DNA from: an uncultured Methylobacillus sp.
GTDB taxonomy: Bacteria > Pseudomonadota > Gammaproteobacteria > Burkholderiales > Methylophilaceae
DNA: 48,637 nucleotides
Reading direction: 5' to 3'
NCBI GenBank assembly: GCA_946478965.1
Contig: CAMLDQ010000006.1
Location: 1-48,637 of the forward strand
Shown: positions 27,658-35,150 of the stretch, one piece after another
How positions within the stretch are numbered: position 1 is the stretch's first letter
Layout of the letters: each line of letters begins with the position of its first letter
Translations under genes and position numbers: made by a program
The notes under the pieces: generated by a model
Seen by the model: only the letters and a program-made list of their open reading frames with translations
The model's database searches: none
Told to the model about the DNA's origin: nothing

Positions 27658-28670
27658 TGACGGATCGACTCCTGATCGTTGGCCTGGGCAGCATAGGCAA
27701 GCGCCACGCGCGCGTGGCCAAGCAATTGTTGCCGGATTGCGAAATCATCGCGTTGCGACACGGCGGTTGCCCGGAAACGCTGGATGCCGGCATCGACTAC
27801 TGCGTGACTAGTGTCGAAGCTGCCTTGGAACTGCGCCCTAAGCTGGCGGTGATAGCAAACCCGGCCAGCCATCATGTCGCCGTGGCACTTCCGTTGGCAG
27901 AGGCCGGTGTGCATCTCATGGTGGAAAAACCCCTTTCCAATGCCGCCGCGGATGTATTCGAACTGATTGAAACTTGCCGCCGTAACCACGTCGTGCTGAT
28001 GACGGCGTACAACATGCGCTTCCTGCCTTCCCTGCAACGATTCCGACAGCTGGTCGAGGAGGGACGTGTTGGGCGGCTGCTGTCGGTGCGCGCCGAGGTG
28101 GGGCAATACCTGCCTTCCTGGCGGCCCGGCTCCGATTATCGCGACAACGTTTCCGCGCAAGCCAGGCTGGGCGGCGGGGCGTTGCTTGAACTGAGCCACG
28201 AGATCGATTTCCTGCGCTGGATATTCGGCGAGATCGATTGGGTGAGCGCGCGGCTGCTCAGGCAGAGTACGCTGGAAATCGATGTCGAAGACACAGCCCA
28301 CCTGCTACTGGGATTTCGATCGATCGCAGGAGAAACGCCGCTGGTGGCCTCGGTAGATATCGATTTTGTCCGGCACGATACCGCTCGCAGCTGCATCGCC
28401 ATCGGCGAGAACGGTTCGTTACGCTGGAACGCGCTGGAAGGCAAGGTCGAGCTGTTCGAACCGGGCGGCAGCGCCTGGCAGGTGCTGGAGGAATGCCCGG
28501 CGCAGCGCGACGACAGCTATCTGGCCGAATGGCGGCATTTCCTAAAATGCATCGAACAGAACTCCGTCCCGATGATTTCCGGAGAAGATGGGCTGGCGGT
28601 ATTGCAGGTGATCGAGGCGGCGCGTGTATCTTCTGACAGCGGAACCGTGGTTAAGGTGAAACATTCATGA
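27657..28670 (+). CDS. ptmF: PtmF-position Gfo/Idh/MocA-family oxidoreductase
   Basis: 337-aa NAD(P)-dependent oxidoreductase. N-terminal Rossmann motif LLIVGLGSIGKRHARVAKQ, VEKPLSNAAADVFEL with the family Glu-Lys-Pro, then GGALLELSHEIDFLRWIFGE, a common marker in the C-terminal domain. It occupies the slot of ptmF in the Campylobacter order ptmE-ptmF-ptmB-ptmA, where it is linked to flagellin sugar supply, but its reaction is not evident from sequence. The ATG overlaps the ptmE stop by one base and the end overlaps the next start by ATGA. Confidence 0.75.
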   Translation: MTDRLLIVGLGSIGKRHARVAKQLLPDCEIIALRHGGCPETLDAGIDYCVTSVEAALELRPKLAVIANPASHHVAVALPLAEAGVHLMVEKPLSNAAADVFELIETCRRNHVVLMTAYNMRFLPSLQRFRQLVEEGRVGRLLSVRAEVGQYLPSWRPGSDYRDNVSAQARLGGGALLELSHEIDFLRWIFGEIDWVSARLLRQSTLEIDVEDTAHLLLGFRSIAGETPLVASVDIDFVRHDTARSCIAIGENGSLRWNALEGKVELFEPGGSAWQVLEECPAQRDDSYLAEWRHFLKCIEQNSVPMISGEDGLAVLQVIEAARVSSDSGTVVKVKHS

Positions 28671-29377
28671 ATATCGTTGCACTCATCTGCGCGCGCGGCG
28701 GGTCTAAAGGATTGCCAGGAAAAAATATCCGTCCCCTGGCCGGAGTTCCGCTGATCGCCTGGTCGATCCGGCAGACCCGCGCAGTCTCGCGCATCGGTCG
28801 GGTCATCGTGTCGACCGACTCCGAGGAAATCGCTGCCGTTGCCCGTGAATACGGCGCGGAAGTGCCGTTCATGCGCCCAGCGGAAATGGCGCAGGACAAT
28901 AGCCCGGAGCGCGCAGTGTGGCGGCACGCGCTGGAGTACCTGAAGGCGACTGAAGGCGCCTACCCGGATGTGCTGATTGTCGTGCCGGCCACTGCGCCAT
29001 TGCGGCAGCCGGAAGATCTGGAGCGCTGCCTCGATGCGTTTCTGGAAGGGGGCGCGGAGACGATCATCACTGTTGCAGAGCCGCACCGCAATCCTTACTT
29101 CAACATGGTGAAGGCGCGTGCCGACGGCTGCGTGGAACTGGTGATCCCGCCAGCAGCAGGTGCGCTGGCAAGAAGGCAGGATGCGCCAGCCGTGTATGAC
29201 GTGACGACGGTGGCGTATGTGACCGCTCCCGATTTCGTCATGCAGGCGGACAATATTTTTTCCGGGCGGGTCCGTTCGGTGCAAATCCCGGTGGAAAGGG
29301 CGGTCGATATCGACACGCTGCTGGATTTCAGGATGGCGGAATGCCTGCTGGAACAACGTAACAAAGGGGAGGCGTAG
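28667..29377 (+). CDS. legF: LegF/PtmB: CMP-nonulosonate (CMP-legionaminate) cytidylyltransferase
   Basis: 236-aa NeuA-like enzyme that activates the nonulosonic acid with CTP, giving the donor for the glycosyltransferase. The nucleotide-binding motif ALICARGGSKGLPGKNIRPL opens the protein; RVIVSTDSEEIAAVA, VVPATAPLRQPEDLERCL and the ending VERAVDIDTLLDFRMAE are typical. ATGA overlap with ptmF and TAGTG overlap with ptmA. The substrate is inferred from the cluster. Confidence 0.88.
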   Translation: MNIVALICARGGSKGLPGKNIRPLAGVPLIAWSIRQTRAVSRIGRVIVSTDSEEIAAVAREYGAEVPFMRPAEMAQDNSPERAVWRHALEYLKATEGAYPDVLIVVPATAPLRQPEDLERCLDAFLEGGAETIITVAEPHRNPYFNMVKARADGCVELVIPPAAGALARRQDAPAVYDVTTVAYVTAPDFVMQADNIFSGRVRSVQIPVERAVDIDTLLDFRMAECLLEQRNKGEA

Positions 29378-30144
29378 TGCTGCAAGATAAAGTGATCGTC
29401 ATTACCGGTGGCGCCGGTCTGCTCGGGAAGAGTTTTTGTCGTGCAATCGCAGAAGCGGGTGGAATTGCAATTGTGGCCGATACGAATGTCCAGAGCGCAC
29501 ACGAAGTGGCGGAGTCCATCACCGCAGACTTTCCTGGCCGCGCCGAAGCGGCAGCGCTGGACATCACCGATAAGGCTTCGGTAGACGGTCTGATCGAATT
29601 CCTCGACGGCAAATATGGCAGAATCGATGCCGTCGTGAACAACGCCTACCCGCGCAACGCGAATTTCGGGCGGCAGTTCGAGGACATCGAATACGCGGAT
29701 TTTTGCGAGAACCTCAATCTCCATCTGGCGGGCTACTTCCTCGTCGCACAGCGCTTCAGCCGCTATTTCTCCATCCAGGGCAGCGGCAACATCGTCAACA
29801 TGGCCTCCGTCTACGGTGTCATCGCGCCGCGCTTCGATATCTACAAGGGCACCAAGATGACCAACTCGGTGGAGTATGCAGCCATCAAATCGGGCATCCT
29901 GCATTTCTCGCGCTACCTGGCGCAGTACCTTAAGGGCCGGGGCATCCGGGTCAACTGCCTGAGTCCGGGCGGCATTCTGGACCGCCAGCCCGAGTCGTTC
30001 CTGGCAGCCTATAAGGCGCACTGCAACGGCAAGGGCATGCTGGATCCGCAGGATGTCAGTAGTTCCTTGGTCTTCCTGCTGTCGGACGCGTCTGCGGCGA
30101 TCACCGGCCAGAACCTGATCGTCGACGACGGTTTCACGCTTTAG
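29377..30144 (+). CDS. ptmA: PtmA-like short-chain dehydrogenase
   Basis: 255-aa classical SDR. Cofactor site TGGAGLLGKSF at 10-20, VNNAYPRN near 88, active-site Ser144 in NMASVYG, and Tyr167/Lys171 in YAAIK; the ending SDASAAITGQNLIVDDGFTL-like text closes the fold. It matches PtmA of the flagellin modification locus by family and position (last gene after ptmB). The starting codon is GTG, sharing one base with the legF stop. Exact reaction unknown. Confidence 0.82.
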   Translation: MLQDKVIVITGGAGLLGKSFCRAIAEAGGIAIVADTNVQSAHEVAESITADFPGRAEAAALDITDKASVDGLIEFLDGKYGRIDAVVNNAYPRNANFGRQFEDIEYADFCENLNLHLAGYFLVAQRFSRYFSIQGSGNIVNMASVYGVIAPRFDIYKGTKMTNSVEYAAIKSGILHFSRYLAQYLKGRGIRVNCLSPGGILDRQPESFLAAYKAHCNGKGMLDPQDVSSSLVFLLSDASAAITGQNLIVDDGFTL

Positions 30145-30145
30145 C

Positions 30146-30162
30146 CTTGGCGGCGGGCCAAG
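30146..30162 (+). terminator. Hairpin after ptmA, possible end of the sugar operon
   Basis: A 6-bp stem CTTGGC / GCCAAG with a GGCGG loop begins directly after the ptmA stop. Only scattered T residues follow, so it would be a weak terminator. The left arm overlaps a possible -35 element (next entry). Confidence 0.3.
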
Positions 30163-30174
30163 CAAGTATTTAAT
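30147..30174 (+). promoter_or_regulatory. Possible sigma-70 promoter for the sulfotransferase gene
   Basis: TTGGCG, 16 bases, then TTTAAT (4/6 and 5/6 matches), ending about 18 bases before the ATG at 30193. It would give the sulfotransferase separate expression from the sugar operon. Matches of this quality arise by chance. Confidence 0.25.
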
Positions 30175-30192
30175 TTAACCGAGAATAAAAGA

Positions 30193-31089
30193 ATGCAGTT
30201 ATTGGATAATCTGACCTGGATGCGGAACCGCGCCTATTCGCCCGAAGTCAAGGTGCCGCGCCTGATGTTCTGTCATATTCCGAAGACGGGCGGCATGTTC
30301 GTCCACAATTGCCTGAGCAGCGCGCTGTTGCTGCAGTCGCGGCTTGCAGCCGCGGCCAATCCCGGATTCCCGGGGTTTCAGGCTTACAGGATCGATAAGT
30401 CGGAGGATAAGGAGCGGCTCAATCTCCTGTCGCTGGTAGCCTCGCATCTACCCTACGGTTGGCATCGCGAATACGATTCCAGACCGCCGTTCGAGCTTTT
30501 TACGCTGGTGCGTGATCCGTTCGACAGGGTGCTCTCCGGCTATACCTACAACTGCATGCGTAACGGAAAAACACCGGTCATGGAAGAGTTTCTGGCTTAT
30601 GCGGCGCTGCCGGAAAACTGCAATAACATGGTGCGCTACTTCAGCGGCGGTGAGCTGGACAGCCCGCTGGATGTTGCCAGGGTGCTGGACATCCTGGATA
30701 AAGATTTTCTTGCGTTCGATACGATGGTGCACATCACGGACATGATTGAGGGGCTACTGACACACGCCAATTTGCCCAACGTGATGGTGAAAGGGAAAAT
30801 CAATTTTACCCTCGATGCTTACAAGCTGGATGCGAGCGCAATCCGGCCGGAAATCGAAGCGCTTAACCGGGCGGATGCAGAACTTTATGCCGAGATTGAG
30901 GCGCGTCCGCGCCGATTGCCGCTCCCGGATGGACAGCGCTACCATCCCGCTACCGTATTGCTGCGCGAAGTTGGCGGCAGCGAAGCCAGCCTGACGGCGC
31001 TTCAGTCCATCGGGACCGCGCAGCTTCTCGATGTAGTTGCGCGCGCCAAGAATGGTGATGAGGTTTTCTCGACGTTCTTCAAGGATTAG
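30193..31089 (+). CDS. Sulfotransferase family protein (PAPS-dependent)
   Basis: 298-aa cytosolic-looking protein with the two PAPS-binding elements of carbohydrate sulfotransferases (heparan 2-O-sulfotransferase-like family): the 5'-phosphosulfate loop HIPKTGGMFVHN (residues 28-39) and the 3'-phosphate site TLVRDPFDRVLSGY (Arg107, Ser115). No signal peptide or membrane segment. It sits between ptmA and maf, which suggests transfer of sulfate to the flagellin sugar or its precursor. The PAPS-synthesis genes are not in the window. The target could also be another surface glycan. I know of no established sulfated nonulosonic acid on flagellin. Confidence 0.82.
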   Translation: MQLLDNLTWMRNRAYSPEVKVPRLMFCHIPKTGGMFVHNCLSSALLLQSRLAAAANPGFPGFQAYRIDKSEDKERLNLLSLVASHLPYGWHREYDSRPPFELFTLVRDPFDRVLSGYTYNCMRNGKTPVMEEFLAYAALPENCNNMVRYFSGGELDSPLDVARVLDILDKDFLAFDTMVHITDMIEGLLTHANLPNVMVKGKINFTLDAYKLDASAIRPEIEALNRADAELYAEIEARPRRLPLPDGQRYHPATVLLREVGGSEASLTALQSIGTAQLLDVVARAKNGDEVFSTFFKD

Positions 31090-31245
31090 CCCCTGCGGGG
31101 ACCGGTGCGCATATCTGGGCTAATTCGTACAAGCAGAATCGCAGGTGACGGTAATCGGCTCGCGTTTTGGCTTGTTCCACCCTTTGCTTCGGTGCTACTC
31201 TTCCCCGGATCAGCAGACTGTCAACGTTATCGTTAGATCGAGTTT

Positions 31246-33327
31246 ATGACGCCACTACAACAAGCTTACCTGAACAAGCTGCGTGCAACGGCTGAAGTCA
31301 ACAAGGCATTTTTCACAGAGAACATGCCGCAGCATAAGATGCTGCTGGAGGAATCCACTTCCGCGACAGTCGACATCTCCGATCAGGGTGATTTGGTGAT
31401 TCGTTATGCCAATGGCGAGAGCCGGCGTATCGCTTCCGATATCCTGGAGATGGAAGCGCGTATCGAGCATTTTTCCGATTTGTCGGATCGCCCCCAGATC
31501 CTGGCCTTCCACAAGTTGCGCCATGTGGTCGAGAATCCGAGTCACGGCGATCATCAGTTTTTCCATTTCTCCAATCTGGATGCGGAGTACCCAAATCGGG
31601 CGACCCGACATTTTGCCAAGCACTATCCGGACAATTCCGGCTTGAACCGGTATCCGACTTTCGGGGACAAGGAAATCCCGCTCCTGATCGTATTCGGTAG
31701 CCGCTTGGGCTGGCATTTGCCTCGGCTGCTGGCGGAATACAAGATTCGCCATTTGATTGTCATGGAAACGGATATCGATGCCTTCCGGCTCTCCGTGTTC
31801 TTCCAGGATTATGTACTGCTTAGCCGTCTGGCATTGGAGCAAGGCACAGACCTGATCTTCATTGTGCAGTCGGATGTCGAGAAAATCGCCCGCTCCATGA
31901 CGGCGGCCATGCTAAAGACTGGCGGCCTTCCCCAGTTCTTCATCCACGGCGCTTCCCTGTTTTATGCGCTAGACGACGAGGAAATGGTCGCCAGCATCCG
32001 TACGACGATCATGGAAACCATGTGGGAGCTATTCTTCGGCATGGGCTATTTCGACGATGAATTGATCACCATCCGGCATACGTTCGACAACCTGCGGCAG
32101 CGCTTTCCTGTTTATGCCAAGCCGAATTCCATGAGTTCCGACGCGGTGGCGTTCATTGTGGGTTCCGGCCCTTCGCTCGATGGGTTGGTTCCTATCCTGC
32201 GGCAATACGGCGATCGTGCAGTCATTTTCAGTTGTGGTACGGCGATCTCGATTCTGCACAAGATGGGCATCAAGCCTGACTTCCATATCGAAAAGGAGCG
32301 GCAGGACGTCGTCTGCGACATTCTTGCCAAGTCCATCAGCAATGATCTGGAATTCCTGAAAGGCATTAATTTCATTGGGTTAACTCCTGTTTATTCCGGC
32401 GTGTTCCATATGTTCGAGCGTGGCGGGATGATTATCAAGGCGGCGGACACGATGGGCGCGATCCTTGAGAAAAGTGGAATTCCAAACGAAATTGTATTGA
32501 GCGGCCAGCCTACGGTGACGAACACCGCCATTGATTTTGCCCTGAGCGCGGGATTCAAGAGCATCTTTCTTTTTGGCGTGGATATGGGAAGCAAGGACAA
32601 GGAAAAACACCATTCCCAGCACACGATCTACGTCAATTTGCTGCCCGAGGAGGATCACCTCAAGAAAATCCTCGCGCATCAGCCCGCCAACGACGTTGTC
32701 GTTCCCGGAAATTTTGGCGGGGAAGTTCATGCCAACAAGATTCTGGCGTTCGCGCGGCGCATGATGGGATTCGCGGTAGGCCGTCACCCCGATGCAAAGG
32801 TCTACAACCTTAACGATGGTGCGATTATAGAAAATACACGTCCGTTGCATCCGGAAGATTTTGCCGATGCGTGGGCCGGTGGGTGCGACAAGCTTGCCAC
32901 AGTGGGGCAGGCGATGAGCACATTCGAGATTGGGAATTACGATGTCGAGGAATTCAAGCAAATGCTGCTCGAGCGGATCGATGTTTTCATCGATGAAGTT
33001 GAAGCTATCGTGGCAATGCCGCAGAACTCCATATCGGACGCCATCGACAAAATGGTGAAAATTCACGGGATGACTCTTGCGCCGGCCAATATCGGCGATC
33101 CGTGCGCATTGTTGTTCCGGGGCACGGCTGCGCGCCTTTTGAGCATGGCCTACAATGCCATGACGATTATCAAGGATCGGGAGGAGGCCCTGGCCAAGGC
33201 TGAGTGGGATTTCTCGAACCTGATAGATTGCCTGCATGAGGCGAGAAGTAAAGTGATTGAGAATATCGAAATCGCCCTCGATCCGGAGGGCGGGTATATG
33301 GCAAATAGCGATAGGAGCGCAAATTGA
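31246..33327 (+). CDS. maf: Maf-type motility accessory factor, flagellin glycosyltransferase
   Basis: 693-aa protein of the Maf/DUF115 family, which transfers nonulosonic acids from CMP donors to Ser/Thr of flagellin in the cytoplasm. The DUF115 core includes VAFIVGSGPSLDGLVP (GSGPS at 306-310), FSCGTAISILHKMGIKPDFHIE, LSGQPTVTNTAIDFAL and FLFGVDMGSKDKEKHHS. The N-terminal ~270 residues contain the usual LIVFGSRLGWHLPRLL segment. The size fits. Upstream are 156 bases with no gene and no promoter I can recognise. The stop overlaps the TTG start of the TPR gene, so the two are coupled. Its place between the sugar genes and flagellin strongly supports the role. Confidence 0.9.
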   Translation: MTPLQQAYLNKLRATAEVNKAFFTENMPQHKMLLEESTSATVDISDQGDLVIRYANGESRRIASDILEMEARIEHFSDLSDRPQILAFHKLRHVVENPSHGDHQFFHFSNLDAEYPNRATRHFAKHYPDNSGLNRYPTFGDKEIPLLIVFGSRLGWHLPRLLAEYKIRHLIVMETDIDAFRLSVFFQDYVLLSRLALEQGTDLIFIVQSDVEKIARSMTAAMLKTGGLPQFFIHGASLFYALDDEEMVASIRTTIMETMWELFFGMGYFDDELITIRHTFDNLRQRFPVYAKPNSMSSDAVAFIVGSGPSLDGLVPILRQYGDRAVIFSCGTAISILHKMGIKPDFHIEKERQDVVCDILAKSISNDLEFLKGINFIGLTPVYSGVFHMFERGGMIIKAADTMGAILEKSGIPNEIVLSGQPTVTNTAIDFALSAGFKSIFLFGVDMGSKDKEKHHSQHTIYVNLLPEEDHLKKILAHQPANDVVVPGNFGGEVHANKILAFARRMMGFAVGRHPDAKVYNLNDGAIIENTRPLHPEDFADAWAGGCDKLATVGQAMSTFEIGNYDVEEFKQMLLERIDVFIDEVEAIVAMPQNSISDAIDKMVKIHGMTLAPANIGDPCALLFRGTAARLLSMAYNAMTIIKDREEALAKAEWDFSNLIDCLHEARSKVIENIEIALDPEGGYMANSDRSAN

Positions 33328-33965
33328 AAATCGATCCATTGGAGAGAGTCAGGCTCGGTAAACGTATCGAGGAAGCTCATGGCCTGATGCTCGGCGGCGA
33401 CGCAGTCGAAGCGCAAACGATCTTTCAGGAAGTTCTGTCGCAAATTCCCCAGCATCGCGACGCATTGCATGGCATGGGTGTAATCAGCGTCGGGTTAGGT
33501 CGGCTTGAAGAAGCTTGCGACTGGCTCCGTAAGTCGCTGGAGGTTGATCCGGGGGATGGATTGGCCTGGAACGACCTGGGCGAGGCGCTTCGTTTACTCG
33601 GACGTGCGAATGAGGCTGTTGAGGCTTACCGGCATTCTTTGGAGTTGGAGCCTGAATTTGTGGGGGCGATGAATAATCTGGCGGTCGCCCTGGCTGGTCA
33701 GGGGGCGCTGGAAGAAGCGAAGAGTTATCTGCGGAAGGCGATAGATGTTGCACCGGACGACCCGCATCCCCATAACAACCTGGGCGTGATCCTGGAAAGT
33801 GAAGGTCGTGTCGATGAGGCGCTCTTGTGCTATGAGCAGGCCGTCAAGTGCAAGCACGATTTCAACGAGGCAAAGCAGAACTATGCGGATCTGTTGCAGC
33901 GCAATCCGGATAAACTCATGCAGGCGATGGGGCGGCTTCTGGACGATGCCCAGGCGTTGGATTGA
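33324..33965 (+). CDS. TPR-repeat protein coupled to maf
   Basis: 213-aa protein made almost entirely of tetratricopeptide repeats (for example AWNDLGEALRLLGRANEAVEAYRHSLELEP and PHNNLGVILESEGRVDEALLCYEQAV, each about 34 residues). Starts at TTG 33324, supported by AGGAG at 33312-33316 and by the TTGA overlap with the maf stop. No signal peptide. TPRs form a protein-binding solenoid; a partner or chaperone of Maf or of flagellin is likely from position. An O-GlcNAc-transferase-type catalytic domain is absent. Confidence 0.82.
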   Translation: MKIDPLERVRLGKRIEEAHGLMLGGDAVEAQTIFQEVLSQIPQHRDALHGMGVISVGLGRLEEACDWLRKSLEVDPGDGLAWNDLGEALRLLGRANEAVEAYRHSLELEPEFVGAMNNLAVALAGQGALEEAKSYLRKAIDVAPDDPHPHNNLGVILESEGRVDEALLCYEQAVKCKHDFNEAKQNYADLLQRNPDKLMQAMGRLLDDAQALD

Positions 33966-34026
33966 CCCGCGCTGGGGTCTGGGATGACGTGAAGAAGTTT
34001 CGATGAAAAAATTGTTTTGACCACCC

Positions 34027-34053
34027 TAAAGTTCGAAACAACGCTGCCGAAAT
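34027..34053 (+). promoter_or_regulatory. Sigma-28 (FliA) promoter of the flagellin gene
   Basis: TAAAGTTC, 11 bases, GCCGAAAT: 7/8 and 6/8 matches to TAAAGTTT-N11-GCCGATAA with exact spacing. Transcription should start near 34060, giving a leader of about 70 bases before the flagellin ATG. Confidence 0.88.
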
Positions 34054-34057
34054 AGGA

Positions 34058-34078
34058 GCATGAGTTAACCACTCATGC
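34058..34078 (+). promoter_or_regulatory. Flagellin leader hairpin 1
   Basis: Perfect 8-bp stem GCATGAGT / ACTCATGC with loop TAACC, at or very near the predicted 5' end of the flagellin mRNA. A 5'-terminal stem often stabilises mRNA. It also contains a two-codon frame (ATG AGT TAA, 34060-34068) preceded by AGGAG at only one base, probably too close to be used. Confidence 0.6.
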
Positions 34079-34082
34079 CAAG

Positions 34083-34101
34083 TCGGGAAAGAATTTCCCG
34101 A
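34083..34101 (+). promoter_or_regulatory. Flagellin leader hairpin 2
   Basis: Perfect 8-bp stem TCGGGAAA / TTTCCCGA with a GAA loop, 28 bases upstream of the flagellin ATG and 17 bases upstream of its AGGAG ribosome site (34119-34123). Together with hairpin 1 it makes a compact structured leader. In Caulobacter FlbT acts on the flagellin mRNA leader; an flbT gene lies 1.7 kb downstream here. Confidence 0.6.
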
Positions 34102-34129
34102 AACTTTTCTTAAGAATTAGGAGCGAAAA

Positions 34130-35062
34130 ATGGCAGGTACAGTCACCCTAACCGCTGCAATGCGGTCCAATCTCACCACGCTGCAATCCACCGCAAAGCT
34201 GCTGGACCAAACGCAAGAACGCTTGGCAACCGGCAAGAAAGTGAATTCGGCGCTGGATAATCCGACGAACTTCTTTAGTGCCGCTGCGCATACCACCCGT
34301 GCAAACAACCTGACCAACCGCAAGGATGGCATGACGGAAGCTGTGCAGGCAATCAAGGCCACCAATGCCGGTATCGAGGGCATCAAGGCTTTGCTCGAAA
34401 GCGCGAACGGTATTATCGCAACGGCTGCCACGGCTTCCTCGTCCAGCTACGATACACTGTATCAGCAGTTCGATACCATTGTTGGCCAGATCAACAGCTT
34501 GATCAAGGACTCGAAGTACAAGGGCACCAACTTCCTCGACGGTACGACGGTGTCTCTGGATGTGCTTTTCAACGAGTCCGGCACCAACAAGCTGACGCTG
34601 AACGGTTTCGATGCACAATTTAGCGCGCTGCTCGCTTCGGCGAACACCGGGGTCTCCGGTTCTGCTGGCGGTTTTACCGCTTTGGCCGTGAATGTGGATG
34701 GCGGTTCTGGTGCAACCATTTCGCTGTTTGTGGCTGGTGCGGCTGTGGGTGGCACTGCAGCTGCAGCGGGCTTCTCCAACTCGTACAACCTGACTGCGAT
34801 TAGTAACGGCATTACCGCCGCGCTCGCGGTTCTGGAATCGCAATCCACCAAGCTGTCCAGCAACCTGTCTGTGGTGAATGCGCGTCTGGATTTCACCGAT
34901 TCAATGGTGAATATCGAGAAAGCCGGTGCGGATAACCTGACGCTGGCCGACCAGAACGAGGAAGGTGCCAACATGCTGATGCTGCAAACCCGCAATCAGC
35001 TGGGGACCACTTCCCTGTCGCTGGCATCGCAAGCAGCGCAGGCCATTCTGAGACTCTTCTAA
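34130..35062 (+). CDS. fliC: Flagellin, alphaproteobacterial-type termini
   Basis: 310-aa filament subunit. N-terminal D0/D1 region: AAMRSNLTTLQSTAKLLDQT, ERLATGKKVNSALDNPTNFF. C-terminal region: LTLADQNEEGANMLMLQTRNQ, LGTTSLSLASQAAQAILRLF. This wording (NEEGANMLxLQTR, ending ILRLF) is what I know from Magnetospirillum/Azospirillum-type flagellins; enterobacterial and most betaproteobacterial flagellins end differently. The short central part is Gly/Ala/Ser/Thr-rich and offers Ser/Thr residues for O-glycosylation by Maf. Strong AGGAG ribosome site; own sigma-28 promoter, hairpin leader and strong terminator, so it is a single-gene transcript. Confidence 0.95.
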   Translation: MAGTVTLTAAMRSNLTTLQSTAKLLDQTQERLATGKKVNSALDNPTNFFSAAAHTTRANNLTNRKDGMTEAVQAIKATNAGIEGIKALLESANGIIATAATASSSSYDTLYQQFDTIVGQINSLIKDSKYKGTNFLDGTTVSLDVLFNESGTNKLTLNGFDAQFSALLASANTGVSGSAGGFTALAVNVDGGSGATISLFVAGAAVGGTAAAAGFSNSYNLTAISNGITAALAVLESQSTKLSSNLSVVNARLDFTDSMVNIEKAGADNLTLADQNEEGANMLMLQTRNQLGTTSLSLASQAAQAILRLF

Positions 35063-35098
35063 TCCATAGTTGAGTTAAGGGAATAACTGATGATATGC

Positions 35099-35135
35099 CC
35101 GGGGTTTGTCAAATATGACGAGCCCCGGTTTTATT
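35099..35135 (+). terminator. Rho-independent terminator of flagellin
   Basis: Stem CCGGGG / CCCCGG extended by further pairs (TTTGTC against GACGAG, two of them G-U) around an AAATAT loop, followed by TTTTATT. It lies 37 bases after the flagellin stop and isolates flagellin from the gene that follows. Confidence 0.9.
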
Positions 35136-35150
35136 CATTGGGAGAATAAT

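Noticed and set aside
31090..31100. Short CCCC/GGGG hairpin after the sulfotransferase gene as terminator
   Set aside because: Only four base pairs and no T-run; too weak to call.
35106..35150. Earlier TTG start of the 237-aa protein
   Set aside because: It falls within the stem of the flagellin terminator; ATG 35151 has a good ribosome site.
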